Of a stretch of 64,000 nt of DNA, positions 27,401 to 40,045 are shown one piece after another (the first letter of the stretch is position 1; every line of letters begins with the position of its first letter). This DNA is from Smittia aterrima (lineage: Eukaryota; Arthropoda; Insecta; Diptera; Chironomidae). The notes under the pieces are model-generated. The model ran no database searches and was not told the origin of the DNA. It worked only from the letters and a program-made list of their open reading frames with translations. The DNA is taken from NCBI GenBank assembly GCA_033063855.1, contig CP093831.1, positions 5,022,001 to 5,086,000 of the forward strand, in the 5' to 3' direction. Both the position numbers and the translations under genes were made by a program.

Positions 27401-30400
27401 TAAGAATGTTACGTTATTGTTTGCTCCGATCGACAGAGAGTGAAAATCAATTTAAGTTCACGCGTCGCGTTTAATGAACTTTGGTTCCGCTCTAAAGCAA
27501 TGCAATGGCCCCGCGTTCGCGCGAGATGTAGAGCGGTCATGATAATCACGTTTCAGTCAGTCGTTGCAGCTTTAATCTCACTTTTTTTTTCGCGATTCAT
27601 CGAGAGTTTCACTGAGTCGATTGTTTACTGAACCGTTGATAAACTAAATTTCACAATAATTTATCGTTTGAAGTCGATGTGAAAGCGACTGTCGTCGATG
27701 TTTTTCTGTGTCTTTGCCAAAGCGAAACGTGAACCGCGTGGTAAGCATTGAAATCTGCTGATGCGACAGACGAGAAAATGCTAAATCGTTGGTGTGAGAT
27801 CATTCGAGAAAAATCTTCTAATGCGACTCATGATAAAAACCGCTTTCGTTGTTTTGCGGTAAGAACTTCTTGTCTCTGCCTCTCTCAAAAAAATCGTTTT
27901 TGACATTTTGTTGAAAATAAAAAACAAAGACTTTTGTTGTTGCTCGACAAAAAAGTTTTCTCATTAAATTTGGGTCAAAATATTTTATAGAAGAGAGAGA
28001 GAGAGACAGCGCGAGGTAGATCCCCTCTTTGGGTCGTTGAGTGCGCTGCACGCATTCGCCTTTCACAATGACGATAGCAGCGCATAATTGTCTGACGATG
28101 GAGCCTTGCGCAACTTGAAGAAATATTACACTCTTGAGGATCCATCACTCAAAAAAGAGACGAAGCGACGGGTGCGCTTGTTATCAAAACTAAATTCAAT
28201 TTGCACATTTCTTTTCTTTGTTGTTATTTCTTTTTAGAATCATTCACGACAAGCACATCACATAAATCAATTCCACCTTATGTGAAGCACATTTTACGCG
28301 CTTTTCTTTTATGATTGATTCGATTTTAATTCACCAGCGATTTATCATTTGCGTCTAAGTACGACGATGAGGACAAACTTTCTGATCCTCCTTGCTACTC
28401 ACGATAGAAAAGTTAAATTTCGCGTGTCTCGTGAAATTTAGCGCAACTTTCGGAAAAGTTAAAGATGCACAAACTTCTTATCGAACTGATATCCCAAGTC
28501 AATTAATTTAATGGGACCGTAAAATTTAACGAGAAGTCGCGTCCGTATTCGTTGAATTCTCTTGTTTAACTAGTCAACAATATGGCAAAAGAAACCAGAC
28601 TCAGCTCTTTACAATCCCTATTCGAACTCTATCGCTTATACTTAGATGTGTACGGTTCAATACAATTGCAAATCGAATGAATTTTTACAGTTTCACTTCT
28701 CGATCGGTGTGTGTTGTGTTTTGAATGCTTTGAAAGTGCCATTCTCTCTCTCTCATGAGTCAGTCACCATGTGGACAATGCGACGATCGAGACTTTACCA
28801 GTGCAAACCTGTTGAAGCATCTTATGCTCGTATGCTTATATGTTGTTGACTCACGAAGAGATTAGGCCGCTCAGCGATGCTCGGATTCCTGTTTGCACTG
28901 CAAGTGAATGTGAAACGCGTTTAACGGTGTTAATCGCTGAGGCTTGGCGCAGTTTCAAGTTCTTTCAGCATGAGATGAATATTTAAATTACAATCGACAT
29001 GAGTATCGCACGAGGGAGTGATACGACCGCAGAATAAATCGCATCGTTAACCGTCGTTGGCTTTAATTGTCTCAAATTTGATTGTTGCAATCGCTTCAAG
29101 TGCCTCCATACAATGAGAGACGACAACACGACTCTTGACAAGAGTGAATCAGTTTAATCAATAAGCAAAGCTTTATCAGCTCAACGTCAGCTAGAAAAGT
29201 TTATTTTTACCAAACGATTGACTAATCGTTTTATCGATTTCCATTATCGCTTTTCTGTCATAGAGCGACAAGGAATTTCGAGACATTTTGCTTAATTGTC
29301 ATCATGCCAAGCGGAAAAAAAACGAAAACAAATGAATAAACTTTCACGACTCTGGAGAAGCAATGACAGCTAAGCAAACGTTTCTTCTTATTTCTCCTTT
29401 AAATTTTCGTCAATGGCATTGAAAGTTTCGCTTTTTTTCTTTGAGTTGTGCGCGGACAATTAGAACCTCGAAATGACTAATGAACTTTTACGAGGTCAAG
29501 AATCGTACGAAACCTACCGCAACATTTTCCATCATCTCTTTTGCCGTCTCCGTAAATAAGACAAAGTTAAACTTGAAGAATGTTTGATTGAGAAACTGTG
29601 CTGTCGATGATGATGCTTTGGCATAATGTGTGAGTGTTGCTTACGTTTGTCTGGCCATGCCAAGCCTACAAACTTCAAGATGGTGTGTGGCGAAATTTAT
29701 CTGATTTTCAAGCCAGCACAAAAAAGAAGAAAAGCAATCAAGATTTGTTGATCAAAGTCCACTTGAAAGCTCTCACTTCCCTTCTCGCCGGTGTCGATTG
29801 CGAAGTTTATTTGTTGGATAATCCAACCTCGATTGCAATTCAATTAGTTGCTTCATCCCCAACTGATGGTTATGAAAATTCAAACCGACGACGTCGATTT
29901 ATGGTAAATCGCAGACTGCTTGTCATTCTTCTTTGTCAACACGGTCACAATGTTTTCCCACCCGCTTCTTTCACTTTCATCATAAATCAACGACCATTTA
30001 ATGTCCAATAAATTTTGAAATATCACCATTTATATTAAAAGTTACTGGTTACCATAATTTTTATTTAACCACATTCCATTGCGTCCGTTAGACGTCCAGT
30101 GGCGTTAAGCATGAATTAAATTAACGAGACTCCTGGCCGTACGAGTCAATCTTGGGAATTTGCATAATTTACATTCTTGCCAGTGAAATAAAAAAACCAT
30201 TCGTTATCTCAATCAATCAAGCGGTTAAGTAGAATTAAATGCAAATCACGAATGAAGCGGAGCGAAGTGCAAGAAAAGGAGAGAAAAAAACTTTTGTGAC
30301 CTTGAGGAGATTCGCTTCGATCTCTCGAAAGCAAAGTCATCAAAGAAACTTGCTGACAGGCTGATTCTCACGCAACCAAAGCTTTTTAAAACACGTGTCG

Positions 30401-33400
30401 AATCACTTCACACTTTTGCTTCGCATTAGCTTAATTAGCCAATTCCCAATACGAGGGACATTTTGAAATCGTGATTGGCTTCGAAACGGCGAAATCGAAC
30501 GTCATAAGGCAAATTAGGGAAAAAGGCAAGAACAATAAAAGTATCAATTACGTTGTTTCCCCTTCGAGGGTCACTAATTAGATTTGATTTCTCAATAAAA
30601 ATTGAAAGATTTCGATCAGGAAGTAAAATTAGTTGAAGGAAGGAAGAAGCTTTAAGGTGAAGAGATTGCAATAAAATTTTATTTGAAGAGCGCAACAAAG
30701 TTTCATTAAGCCATGGGATTTATTATTATGTGAAGTAGATGACTAAGGTTAATAATTAGTTAGTTTGCTTAAGTACTTTACTAATTACTAAGCAAGTTTG
30801 TGAAATCTTCCTCAAGTGTCATCCGAATTTAAATTTTAATATTTCATTTGAAGGCATTTATTATTTATCAGAAAAGCGGATCTTTGGGATTTCGTTTTAT
30901 TCAATTACGCAACCAATTTATTATTGCATATTTCGGAAGGAGGGGCCATCGATTTAAAAATTCCAAGCCATTTATTAAATTATTGACGAGTTATCGCTCG
31001 ATTACATTACCGAATTTTATTCTCGTCCTGGAATGTTTCATTAAACGACAAGTCATTGATTTTAACTTTAGGCGACAACAGAGGAAGTAAAAAGCTCTTG
31101 ACATTCAAATTTTAATATAAAAGCTCGTGAATGACAACTCGTTCGAATCATTTCTCTCGTTTTTTTTTTGTCGGAAGGATGGCTTTGTGTTGTACATGAC
31201 AATACTCAATGACGAAATTGAAATTTACATCACAAAAGGGTCATCGAGTGTAAAGTTATCAGCAGTTCCAATCTTCCATAGACTTCAAGATGGCTCTCAC
31301 CGTAACCTTGACAATGCTCTTGAAACAGAAAGTCCTCATTTGCATAAACAACGGTTTTTACCGAGAAAAATGGAAATGTCATTTCTTTGGAGGAAACGTC
31401 TCGTCTTAAAGGAAGCTTTGGAGCCTATCTCTCTTAATCCATCAAAATTTATTGTGAAAGCAAGAGAAAAAGTTCTTTGAACCACCGCGGTCGCCATCAT
31501 TAAAGGAATCGCAGAAAGCTCAAGCCCGTTTCTCGATCTGAATGGGCGTTCGCAACAAAGAAAAGTCGTAAATTTTCTTTTATTGCCATCGTCCAACAAT
31601 AGATTCAGCACATCCTTAATAGGACGTTTTGTGTGTGCGATGAGCGTGAATGCAGTATTTAAAATAACATGGACATTCATTTTTATGGCGTGATCACGTT
31701 CTCATTCCCAACATTAAATTTTATGACGCGAGCGTTGTGTCTTGCGATAATCCTGGCGGCGAGCGATGATTGAGATTGTGGGGGGAATGTTCATGTCGTT
31801 CATTGTAAAGCTCAGCACACGTCTCTGCAGGCTTAATGATAATTTATGAGAGTTGAATTGCTCAATGGCCACGACTACAAGAAGGAATGAATGCACTTAA
31901 TCCACCCACGCGCATTATCATTCAGAACGACGAGCCCCGGTCGAGAAGTAAGCTTGAAGGCATTCACCTGTCAGACGATCTCAAGGCCGAAGAGCATAAA
32001 GGTAAATAAATTATCATCATCGCACCTGAATGTCGTGCGCTCGTTGCCAAGATGGCTTCTAAGTTCAGTAGCGCAAAGGCCAGGACGAAGTAAAAGAAAT
32101 AACATAACTCTTCATTATGACGTAATTTCTGCTATAAATATTCTTCTTCCGCGAAACGCCCGCATCTCGACGACTGTTTCAGATAAATTTATGAATCCCT
32201 CTCGACAGGATTAGTCAGCAAAGTTGAGGCGCGACACGTTTAATGAAAGCACAACAGTCTTTTAATTAATTGTTCGTTGCACTCCACTGCATTCCATTGT
32301 GCGAGTTAAGGAATTTTCGAGAAATACTCGCAGGTTCTTTTGAGGAATGAAGAACGAGACTCTCGAGTTTGTTTGTCCATGAAGTGTGACTGCGCTCGAC
32401 GCTTGAATATTTCAGTCATGTTCGAAGCATTACGTGCTTTAATGAAAATAAATCGACGGATGACTTTTATTTCATGACAAGTCGTCGAACGATTCCTCAT
32501 ATCATTATCATCCTCGCCTTACGGCATCCCCAATCTCATCGAGAGCTTTCGTCGAAAGCACGAACAAAAACAAATATGTTTTCGGGAAACTCAAATAAAG
32601 CGAAAGAAACAAAAAAAAATTCACATTCATTTTCTAGTCATTAATCTCCTCGTCATCTCCGAACAAGACGTTGGTGAGTTGAACTCTGTCTGAGAAATGT
32701 CAAGCGGAGCGTTGTGAGAATTTTAAGGCAAAATTTTAATTAATCAACTCGAACAATTAAACTTAACATGTTTGGCATTTAATCAAGATGTCGAGAGCAA
32801 TAGAAGAAACCTCAAAGGACAATCTTTGTTGGAATTTTAAGTCAATCTTTCGTTGTGTCAAATGAATTTGAATGAGAAAGCAAAGACTGATTCAGTCAGC
32901 AAAGTTCAAGGTTGTCGTCGGGAGAATTTAAAATACAAAAATCGATTCAATGGATTTTTCTTTATCAAACACACAAAATCAGCGCCCGATGGTTTGGTAT
33001 ATTTGACCTTTGGTAAATATATATACGAACACCAATGGAACTATTTTAAGAATTCGAGAAAGTTTCCGTTGCATGAAAGGCAGTCATTTGACTTGGACAT
33101 AAAAAAAACACTAATCACAGCCAAATGCCGTTCCTACTAAAGGACATTAAACAGATCTACTTAATACAAGAGAGAAAAAGAAAGTGGTCACTTACTGCCA
33201 AGTCAGACTGCTGCTAATTCCATCCCTTAAACGGTCGCGCAATGATCGTTGGCGACTCGGGCCTGATCCCGAAATGTGAATGTCATTGGTGTTGGGTGAT
33301 GACGATGTTGATGAGTTAAGAAACTTTGTTGGACTTAAATGCTGTTGAGATTCGTTGAGGGAATGAGATGGTGACGACGATTTAAAGCTGAAATTCGTTT

Positions 33401-33461
33401 TGCTCAGCGGAGAACGTTGCTGATTCTGCTTTGGCGATTGATCATCACGCGACGTTGCCAT
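5702..33461 (-). CDS. mtd: Oxidation resistance protein 1 / mustard, long isoform (LysM, GRAM-like, TLDc)
   Basis: OXR1/NCOA7-family protein; the family protects against oxidative stress, and its TLDc domain binds V-ATPase in characterised relatives. Inferred exons in transcript order: 33196-33461, 23987-24682, 20828-20902, 17526-17635, 17122-17400, 15866-16556, 15345-15531, 15047-15283, 14859-14989, 14514-14639, 13972-14129, 13473-13508, 12724-12886, 12516-12654, 12402-12455, 6341-6462, 6122-6281, 5896-6065, 5702-5837. All phases agree; the total is 1311 residues. A LysM domain lies near residues 391-435 (starting TITYTVGDRDTLTSVAARF). A GRAM-like block is in exon 15866-16556. Acidic, Ser-rich linkers follow. 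The TLDc domain fills the last four exons and ends TLECWAFV. Joining of the two most 5' coding exons is inference; the remaining exon chain is firm. Confidence 0.85.
8781..9017 (-). CDS. mtd: Alternative first coding exon giving a short membrane-anchored TLDc isoform
   Basis: This 79-codon exon sits inside the 5.9-kb intron 6463-12401. It starts at ATG 9015-9017 and ends at ATG|GTAATT, phase 0, exactly matching the phase-0 acceptor of exon 6341-6462. The protein would be 274 residues. It has an N-terminal hydrophobic segment (MWFIYASVLLSVIAFTL), a basic stretch (FLRRILGKKR), an acidic linker, and then the complete TLDc domain. Short TLDc-only isoforms are known for OXR1-family genes. The hydrophobic start suggests membrane anchoring, which is inference. 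Its promoter should lie just above 9.1 kb. Confidence 0.7.
9087..12401. other. Part of a large mustard intron upstream of the short-isoform exon
   Basis: About 3.3 kb without a confirmed exon. It must contain the promoter of the short TLDc isoform. A 108-codon minus-strand open frame at 11196-11522 starts with ATG and contains a GTATGC donor-like site. Its donor phase (1) does not match the phase-0 TLDc exon downstream, so it is not included as a gene. Confidence 0.5.
13473..13508 (-). CDS. mtd: 36-base cassette microexon of mustard
   Basis: Flanked by a TTTGTAG acceptor and a CG|GTAGGT donor. It adds 12 codons (MKAPLFPQLENL with split codons). Exon 13972-14129 ends with one base of a codon and exon 12724-12886 begins with two, so the microexon can be included or skipped without changing frame. 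Inclusion reads SFDMKAPLFPQLENLELIPR; skipping reads SFDKLIPR. The preceding intron (13509-13971) holds a perfect 15-bp inverted repeat. Confidence 0.75.
13788..13827. repeat. Perfect 15-bp inverted repeat (hairpin) in a mustard intron
   Basis: Arms 13788-13802 (CTTTGTTGCTTTCGA) and 13813-13827 are exact reverse complements separated by 10 bases. It lies in the intron between exon 13972-14129 and the 36-base cassette exon, so the pre-mRNA can form a strong stem-loop there. Confidence 0.9.
17122..17400 (-). CDS. mtd: Mustard exon encoding the LysM domain
   Basis: Single exon, phase 2-in and 1-out. It encodes a typical LysM fold sequence: TYTVGDRDTLTSVAARFDT, then ELTQLNRL and GQTLLVPD. It is followed by an Asp/Ser/Lys-rich linker. 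In OXR1 proteins this cytosolic LysM is a protein-internal domain, not an exported peptidoglycan binder. Confidence 0.85.
17636..20827. other. Mustard intron, 3.2 kb, nothing recognised
   Basis: Lies between exons 17526-17635 and 20828-20902. Open frames are short and without splice or domain support on either strand. Confidence 0.6.
20903..23986. other. Mustard intron, 3.1 kb, nothing recognised
   Basis: Lies between exons 20828-20902 and 23987-24690. No coding exon, repeat array or RNA gene could be supported. Confidence 0.6.
23987..24690 (-). CDS. mtd: Mustard exon with its own start codon (alternative N-terminus)
   Basis: This exon carries an in-frame ATG at 24688-24690 (MTSLQQPPGVRARSRKDL), with an AAAAG acceptor-like site just upstream. 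It can therefore begin a protein or be entered from the 33 kb exon via the acceptor at 24683. It encodes about 235 residues rich in Ser/Arg/Lys, including RRRSSSWATKMERRRRKG, and ends WWNIFVPDNLKNR. The 3' junction continues in frame into 20828-20902 (RSRRASSQDAG). Which start is used where cannot be seen from DNA. Confidence 0.7.
24691..33195. other. Largest mustard intron, 8.5 kb, nothing recognised
   Basis: AT-rich and dense in stops. Open frames are at most about 125 codons and have no recognisable motif. It may contain non-coding first exons and enhancers for the isoform that starts at 24690. Confidence 0.55.
33196..33461 (-). CDS. mtd: Probable 5' coding exon of mustard (long N-terminus)
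   Basis: An 88-codon, Ser/Asn/Gln-rich exon starting at ATG 33459-33461. A stop (TAA) precedes it in frame a short way upstream. It ends in a good donor (CA|GTAAGTG). It finishes with two bases of a codon, which matches an acceptor at 24683-24684 inside the next downstream exon and keeps frame. Residues RQRSLRDRLRDG form a basic patch. Assignment to mustard rests on strand, phase and the absence of any other gene between. It could alternatively belong to a separate unannotated transcript. Confidence 0.55.
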
Positions 33462-36400
33462 TTGACTTTCTGTTGATTTTTCTCGAGATTCAAGCGACGC
33501 GGGATTACTCAATGATTATCGATTTATCGAATAACTTTAGATTGACATCGTCCAATTGACAGTTGAGATTATCTAATCTCTCCTACAAACAGCGAACACA
33601 ACAATCGAGCTTTAATTGACGTTATTCTCAATCATTGACTCCTCATAAAAGTTTACGACAGTCAGCTGCTGTTGATTCAGAAATATCTTCTCCTTAGACT
33701 TATGCAAGTTCAAGCTATGAGTTTTCTTCGAAAAGAAAAAACCTTTTTTAAAGATGCTAATTACGATTCCATTGATATATTGTAGACATAGACTATGATA
33801 ATATAACTTTGCTCATAAACTTTCCAGAAAGATTGTAAAAACTAAGAAGAGAGAGAGATGGAAAGAAAGAAAAGTTTTAAGCGTTAAAGTGATGGAAGTT
33901 TCACAAGAACATTTGATCGACTTTCTCATGAGCTTCCATCTGGAGATGAAGAGCAAGATGTGAAGATAAAAAGTATGAGAAAAAGAAAAAGTTTGCTAGA
34001 AGGGGGGAATCATATTGCACAATGCTTGAGTAGATATGTTTGCATAACGAATGAAAAGTTGCTTAAGGAGGAAGCAAAAGCTCATCATGAATATATTTCT
34101 TTAGAATATTTTAGACACTGAGAAATTTCTAATTTGATATTCATCTGATCAATTAAAATATAAATGATGGCGTTCAGCAAAATAATTTACATTATTTTAA
34201 TTCCTCTTTATGGCTTTATGGCAATGCTAAATCAATTTCACTTTATTATGATATTAAACACAATTTTAGTCGAGTTCATTCACGAAATCTGAAAGTAAAC
34301 AAAGGAGAACGTAAGGAAAACGAATGCTGATGAATTAACGAAATCTTTCTTATCTTCGCTGGAGGTTTCTTCATTAAGTGATGAGTTTCAACTTTTAACT
34401 AAAAGTTTCTCAACATCAACGAATATTTTCCCTCGAGCGAAGAAAATACGACGAAAATGTGAAGTTTTATGTTTTCCGATTAGCTACAATAAAAAGCATT
34501 GAAGCAGAGCTCACAAAAATTAATATTTATTCTCATGACGAAGCAAATTTAAAGCGATTAATTAAATGACATACGCACAGCAGCAAGGATCAGCTTTGAA
34601 TAATATTTTAGGAATAAAATCAAAATTGTTGAAGTTTGCATTCGCTTAAGTACCCAAATTATCTCAAGTGTAATAAAGCAAAAAGCTTTTGTGGTTTGCA
34701 GCTCTTAAACAACTCAAAACCAGAAAATCGCATAAAATTTTCCCTCAAAAAAGCAAAATTTATACTTTTTGATTGCGTAAAGAAAACAAAAGGCGAAGGG
34801 AATGGGGTGGTTACGAGTAAGCATAGAAATTATGCTAAATGGGTTAGAGTAAGAGCTCCTCGGCAAAATAATTCGTAACCAGTCGATTATCATGCGTCAC
34901 ACAAAGCTACTAGAGAAAGTCTAAAAATAGCGCCGTTCCTAATTGAAATCAAATTTACATCTTTGCCTGCAAACTACGAGAAGTTTGTTTATCACACGCG
35001 CCATTTCAAAAGAAGAAGATCGTTGACGAACTAAGCGAAACCTTTGCCATTAGCACTGAAGTGTCAAGTGATTGACTTAATAGATTTAATTTCGTTTATT
35101 TTTCGGCTCTGATGTCGGTAAATCGTCGCGTGAGAAATCAGCAAGTGCGGAGAGGCACGTTCGTTACTTCAATATTCATATTTTATCTTCTCACTTTGGA
35201 GCTTTCACGAGTAATTAAAACTTTCAATCGAGAGCCGGATCTTTATTCCAAGGAACTTTCTTCCCGCTTAAGCAGCAAAATTATGTTCAATCTCTTATCA
35301 GACTATCTTACAGAGATTCTCGTTTGCAAACAAAGCACCAACAATTTCGCGACGGCACAAAAGCTCTCGTTTTTAAGGCTTAGCGAGCATACACACAAGA
35401 AAGCACAGGAAAGATTAAGGACGGAAGTGGTTTGTGCTCAAGGGAAAGCTTCGACGTCGCTTGTTTGGCATCAGCAAGGAGCATCGCTGTCATTAAATTA
35501 TTCGAGATTTAATCGTTTCCTGTTGTGTCATGTTCATGTGCAGCGTGAAAATACCTCGAGCAATTTGAATGTTAAAGAGATGCTGAGGAGATGATAGAAC
35601 ATGTAAATTATTAGGAAAAATTTCCATTTTCTTCGCAATAACAAACTTTTGCGTGTTCTTCTGATGGCAGGATTTAATTAACGAATCTCACCGCACGCGT
35701 GAGAAGGTAAATCATCATTCACGCATTCGTCAATGCTTGTTTCAACAATATTTTCTCAGGAAGAGAGCTTTCAATTGATGTAAGGGAAGTGAAAAAGAAA
35801 ATGGAAACAACATCATCACGACTTGTCTAAGATGGAACTTTTGGGGAAGAACGAATGTTTCAGCAGAATTTCCATCGAAATGAAATGTAAATAAATACAA
35901 ATTCATGCATGATTACCGAATAATAAATGTAAATTCTTCAAGGTACGCCATCGGTTTCTGTTTATCATTTTTCGAGAATCGTTCGCTTTTTTTATTGAAA
36001 GAAAGTCTTTGTGCTGAGACGTAAAATGTAAATCGAGTCTGTTCGTTTCTATGGACGACAAGATTTGAAACGACGTAGATTTTTTTCAACTTCATTTATT
36101 GGTGCCCATCCCTCGCTCTCGCTCAACGATACTTGACACAGCCAAAAGCCATCGAAACATCATCATTTATGATTTCCATGTACACAAACGCCTGCCTCTC
36201 GCATCTCTCCTCCAGAACATAAAGAGTGACACATGAGATTGAAACGAATATAACTCAATATCTGATTCAAAGATGTAACAAACACATGAGAGGGACGAAA
36301 AGAAAAGTTTGAAGGTTCAACTTGATGGGACAACAATAAAACGGGGGCGAGAGACGAAAACTTTTTCACCAATAAAATGTTCTATCGATTTTCCAGCCTT

Positions 36401-39400
36401 TTTTTTTCTTTTATCAAAACAAATATGTTCACACACCATGTCCCATTTGTGTGTTTTGCGTTCATCCGAATTCGACTGCTGTCATAACGATTTCAAAAAT
36501 ATTTCTATGTTTATTTGGAATTCGGTTACATGGCTTAGACTTTTCGTTAGATTCATCAGAGAAAAGGAAAAGTTTTCGCGCCACCTCGTACTCAATCTTT
36601 CATTTGCCCAAGAGAGATGGTGGAAAGTTTATTAATTTGATTCTGTGGAGGGGATCGGTATCTAGATGATGAGATAGCAGTTGGCCGAACAATTTGTTCG
36701 TAACTCAATTTGTGATTGAAAGTTTTTTTTTTGTTCTTTTCTGTGGACGAACTTGATACAGCAGCTCACATCACAAGGAAAACCTTCAAAAGGATGATAG
36801 GCAAGGGACTCAAGATGAAAAACCTATTCAACCGCTTACAGTTAATTGATCGATCGATTTTTTTTCCGCTCTGCTCACTTCATTTTGTCCTTGCGACATT
36901 AAAAAGGCGAACGACGGGAAAAGACGTATCAATGTCATCGTGGAGACGACTAAAAGCTCTCAGTGGACATAAAAGCGAATTAAAATTATATCAGTGTCAA
37001 TCTCGTCCAGCATTCTCTTCGCATTCGAATAAACAATTTTCAATCGATCAATAAAATTATCGTCTCGTTCATTCCCACATCAACATTTCATTCATCAATT
37101 CTTTTCGAATGCAACATGCAGCAAACCAGAATTCAATTGATGGAGGAGGGAAATGCAATTTTTTTACGAATCCTCGAGAGCTTCCATCATCATCAATAGA
37201 AGAGAGAAATTGAATTAAGAAATTTAAAGCATTTCCTTCTTTTCTCGTTAGAAAACTTTTTCACAAGCGTAACTGTGAGAGTTGAAAATATTTGCAAACT
37301 TATCTTAATAAGTCTGCGATAGAGAATTTTTTTTCTTCTCTTTTTTCCTATTCACTGCAATAGTTAGAAAAATATTTCCTTTCAGATGTCGAATCTCATA
37401 GCATGAGATGAAAATTCCTGGAATTCTCCTTTATTGATTAACGCCAAGGCATTTTGAGAGTTCGTCCTCATGAAAATCTCGACACGAATGCGGGAAATTA
37501 TTTTCTATTGCTTTTCCTTCTTCGTTACGAGAAAGCCATCAGCATCTGACGCTTTTAGGCGTTAAAGCTCTCGCAACTACTACACTAACGATGGAACAGA
37601 TGAAATTAAAACCGTATTGAATTTATGAGTTTCGCTTAGCTTTGCTTTCTTCATTCATTCATTCAAGGGAGAGATGTGAAGGGCAGTGAAGGCATCGAAA
37701 GGTCGATTGGGGTGAGAAGAAGCCCAAAATTTAAGGATTACATTTCTTTCTCTCGTTTCCCATTTCAACAACAAATTTCTTACAGAATACCAGCAATATA
37801 AAAAGGAGAAAAAAGTTTTCTCTCGTGGCAGCCTTGTCAGTGGCAGAATTTTCTTCTTGCCTTTTGTTCGATTCGCTAGCGAGAAGAAAGAACGAGCGAA
37901 ACGTCCCCAAGTCGAGATGATGCGAAATGGGCGAGAGCACAACAAGTGAATTTCGGAGAAAAACTACTGAAGTCCAAGGTTGGTCGCTGATTGCTTGTGT
38001 GTGTTTGTATTCATGATAAAAGCAGTTTTGGTGTTTCGTTACTTCTAGCTCCACTATCGCTCAAGCGCTCACTCTCTCGTTCGCCCATATCCGATTTGAT
38101 GAAGGTTAATGAAGCAGCAGTTAATGTGAACCAAAAGCATTCCATTTAGAAAGCTATATCGCACAATCAACTCACACTCAAGAATCGATCGGGCTTTCCC
38201 CCCCATCCAACCCATCAAATGAAAAAAGTGAGCACAACAATGCGAGGAGCAGCCTTATCAGAAAACTTCCTTGGCACAAAGAAAACGTTTCCAGAAGGGA
38301 AATTTCACCTTTGTTTCCATTTCTTGTACACATTCTAAAGCACATTTCTTACTCGACTTCGCAGCAACAACCCACGAATCACATTGTCAATGTTTTTTTT
38401 TGAATCGTTGGCGCATCCCAAAAAGTTTAAATTATTTACAGAAAGCTACGCGAGAGCGGAGTGTGATTACTTTATTGATTTTCCCTTTTCCTCCGATGAG
38501 AGGGAACGAGCATTTGCTTCAGTCAAGTCCTGTATTGAACTAAATTAAAATCTCCTTGTAGAGTATCTACTACGACGCAACAACACAATGGAAAAAAAAT
38601 TACTCGTGGCAAGGCAAAAAAAGGAAAACATTTTCCCGAAAAAATTGTTCTGTGATTACATAACTTTGAGACATTTTCATAGCTTGCGGAGCTTTAATTT
38701 GATCAAAGAGCTTTTAGTTATTAAAACTTCTTTCTGCTTCTCTCAGTTGATGCTCGTTTTAATTGTCTTTATCCCTTGACAACTGTCAACTGAGCGAAAG
38801 GACCTGTTCACTGATTATGTAGACATGAAAGAAAGTTTAGATTGTTTTGGACGACTTGACGTTCATGACGAAGGCACCAAGTGTTTTTTAATTTCGCGAT
38901 GAAACCCTAAACATGAAATCCTGGATCAATTGCGGGAAGAGTGGTTGTAAACTTATTTACATTTTCTTTCAGGGAGCGACCTTTTCATTATGAAAAATCC
39001 ACAAGAGAGTCGACGAGATTGTTTTTAATTAAAAAATGTAAAAGTTCCCTAATCGACCGAGAGTTTATTAAAAATCGTGGAAAGTTTTATTTGAGGAGAA
39101 GGAGAAAATAAAACTTTCATTAAGCTTCTTTGTGGATAAGAAAAATATTATTCTTTAGTCAAAAATATGGATTTTCATTATTTATCTTTTTCTGCTTTCA
39201 CTCTTCAACGCAATTGTCTCTCGTGAGACTCGCTTTCCAAGAAATAAAGGAAAAGATCGTAATTTACGCCTTTCAATGTGTATAAGGAGTGAAAATGATT
39301 TGTTGAGGTTCAATCAAAGTCCCAGAGGAAAAACTTAAAGGAGAATCCAGTCAATGGATATTTACTTTGAGAAGGCAACCGCAAAGTTTAAAGTTTAGCG

Positions 39401-40045
39401 GACGAAAGTTAATTCGATATTATATACTTCGAGGAATTTATTTCCAGTCAAACATTTCACGCCAAATTAAAATACTTACATTTCTTTCTTTCACTGATTC
39501 GACAAGTCTCAAATTTCTTTTATTTTATTTGTTTTAATTAATCCTTCTTGTTTCTTGTCTTATTCACTTCTTTGCACTTTAATCACTAAAACTTTCATGA
39601 AAATCCAACAAAGCTTTCGACGACAAAGCTTTCTACGAACTTTCTCCACGATTTTCCTTTTAGCAAATGAGCCTTTTTCCAACTCGAATTTTTCTGCAAT
39701 CAAAAACGTTAAAGGGTGACACCATTGGATTTCTCAAAATGGACTGAACATAAAACGGTTGTGAGCACAAATGTTTTGAAATTAAAATCACACAACGAAT
39801 TTTTAATTGAAACATTTTTTTGTCTTACAAATGAAGTTTTAATCAAATCAAGAATGTATTTTAATTCTCATCATTTTTGCAAAAGAATAAAATTTTATGA
39901 TCGTGTTCATCTTCTACCGAAGCGCTTCAGTGTAAGTGCAACCCCGTGAAAGAATATTCGTGGACTTTTTTTTTCGTTTGAAAAATCAAAATAATTTATT
40001 CTCGCGAATCTAGACCATTAACACTTGAAATAAGCTCAAATTAAG
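33462..40045. other. Gene-poor interval between mustard and SDF2
   Basis: About 6.6 kb. The only long open frame is 160 codons at 35112-35594 (plus strand), with no family resemblance or splice context. A strong minus-strand donor at 39478-39479 (AAAT|GTAAGTATTTT), preceded by an A-rich leader-like stretch, is a candidate non-coding first exon of mustard. Confidence 0.5.
39480..39660 (-). other. Candidate non-coding first exon of mustard
   Basis: The minus strand reads as a purine-rich leader ending in the donor AAAT|GTAAGTATTTT. The sequence style resembles insect 5'UTRs and faces away from SDF2. The 5' boundary is a guess and linkage to mustard is inferred from strand only. Confidence 0.3.

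Noticed and set aside
29634..30011. 125-codon plus-strand frame in the largest mustard intron
   Set aside because: No recognisable family, start not ATG-certain, no splice or expression-like context; examined as a possible transposon remnant but no transposase or reverse transcriptase motif was seen.
31127..31680. Overlapping 117- and 114-codon frames on opposite strands
   Set aside because: Mutual antisense frames with no motif; typical of chance in moderately AT-rich DNA.
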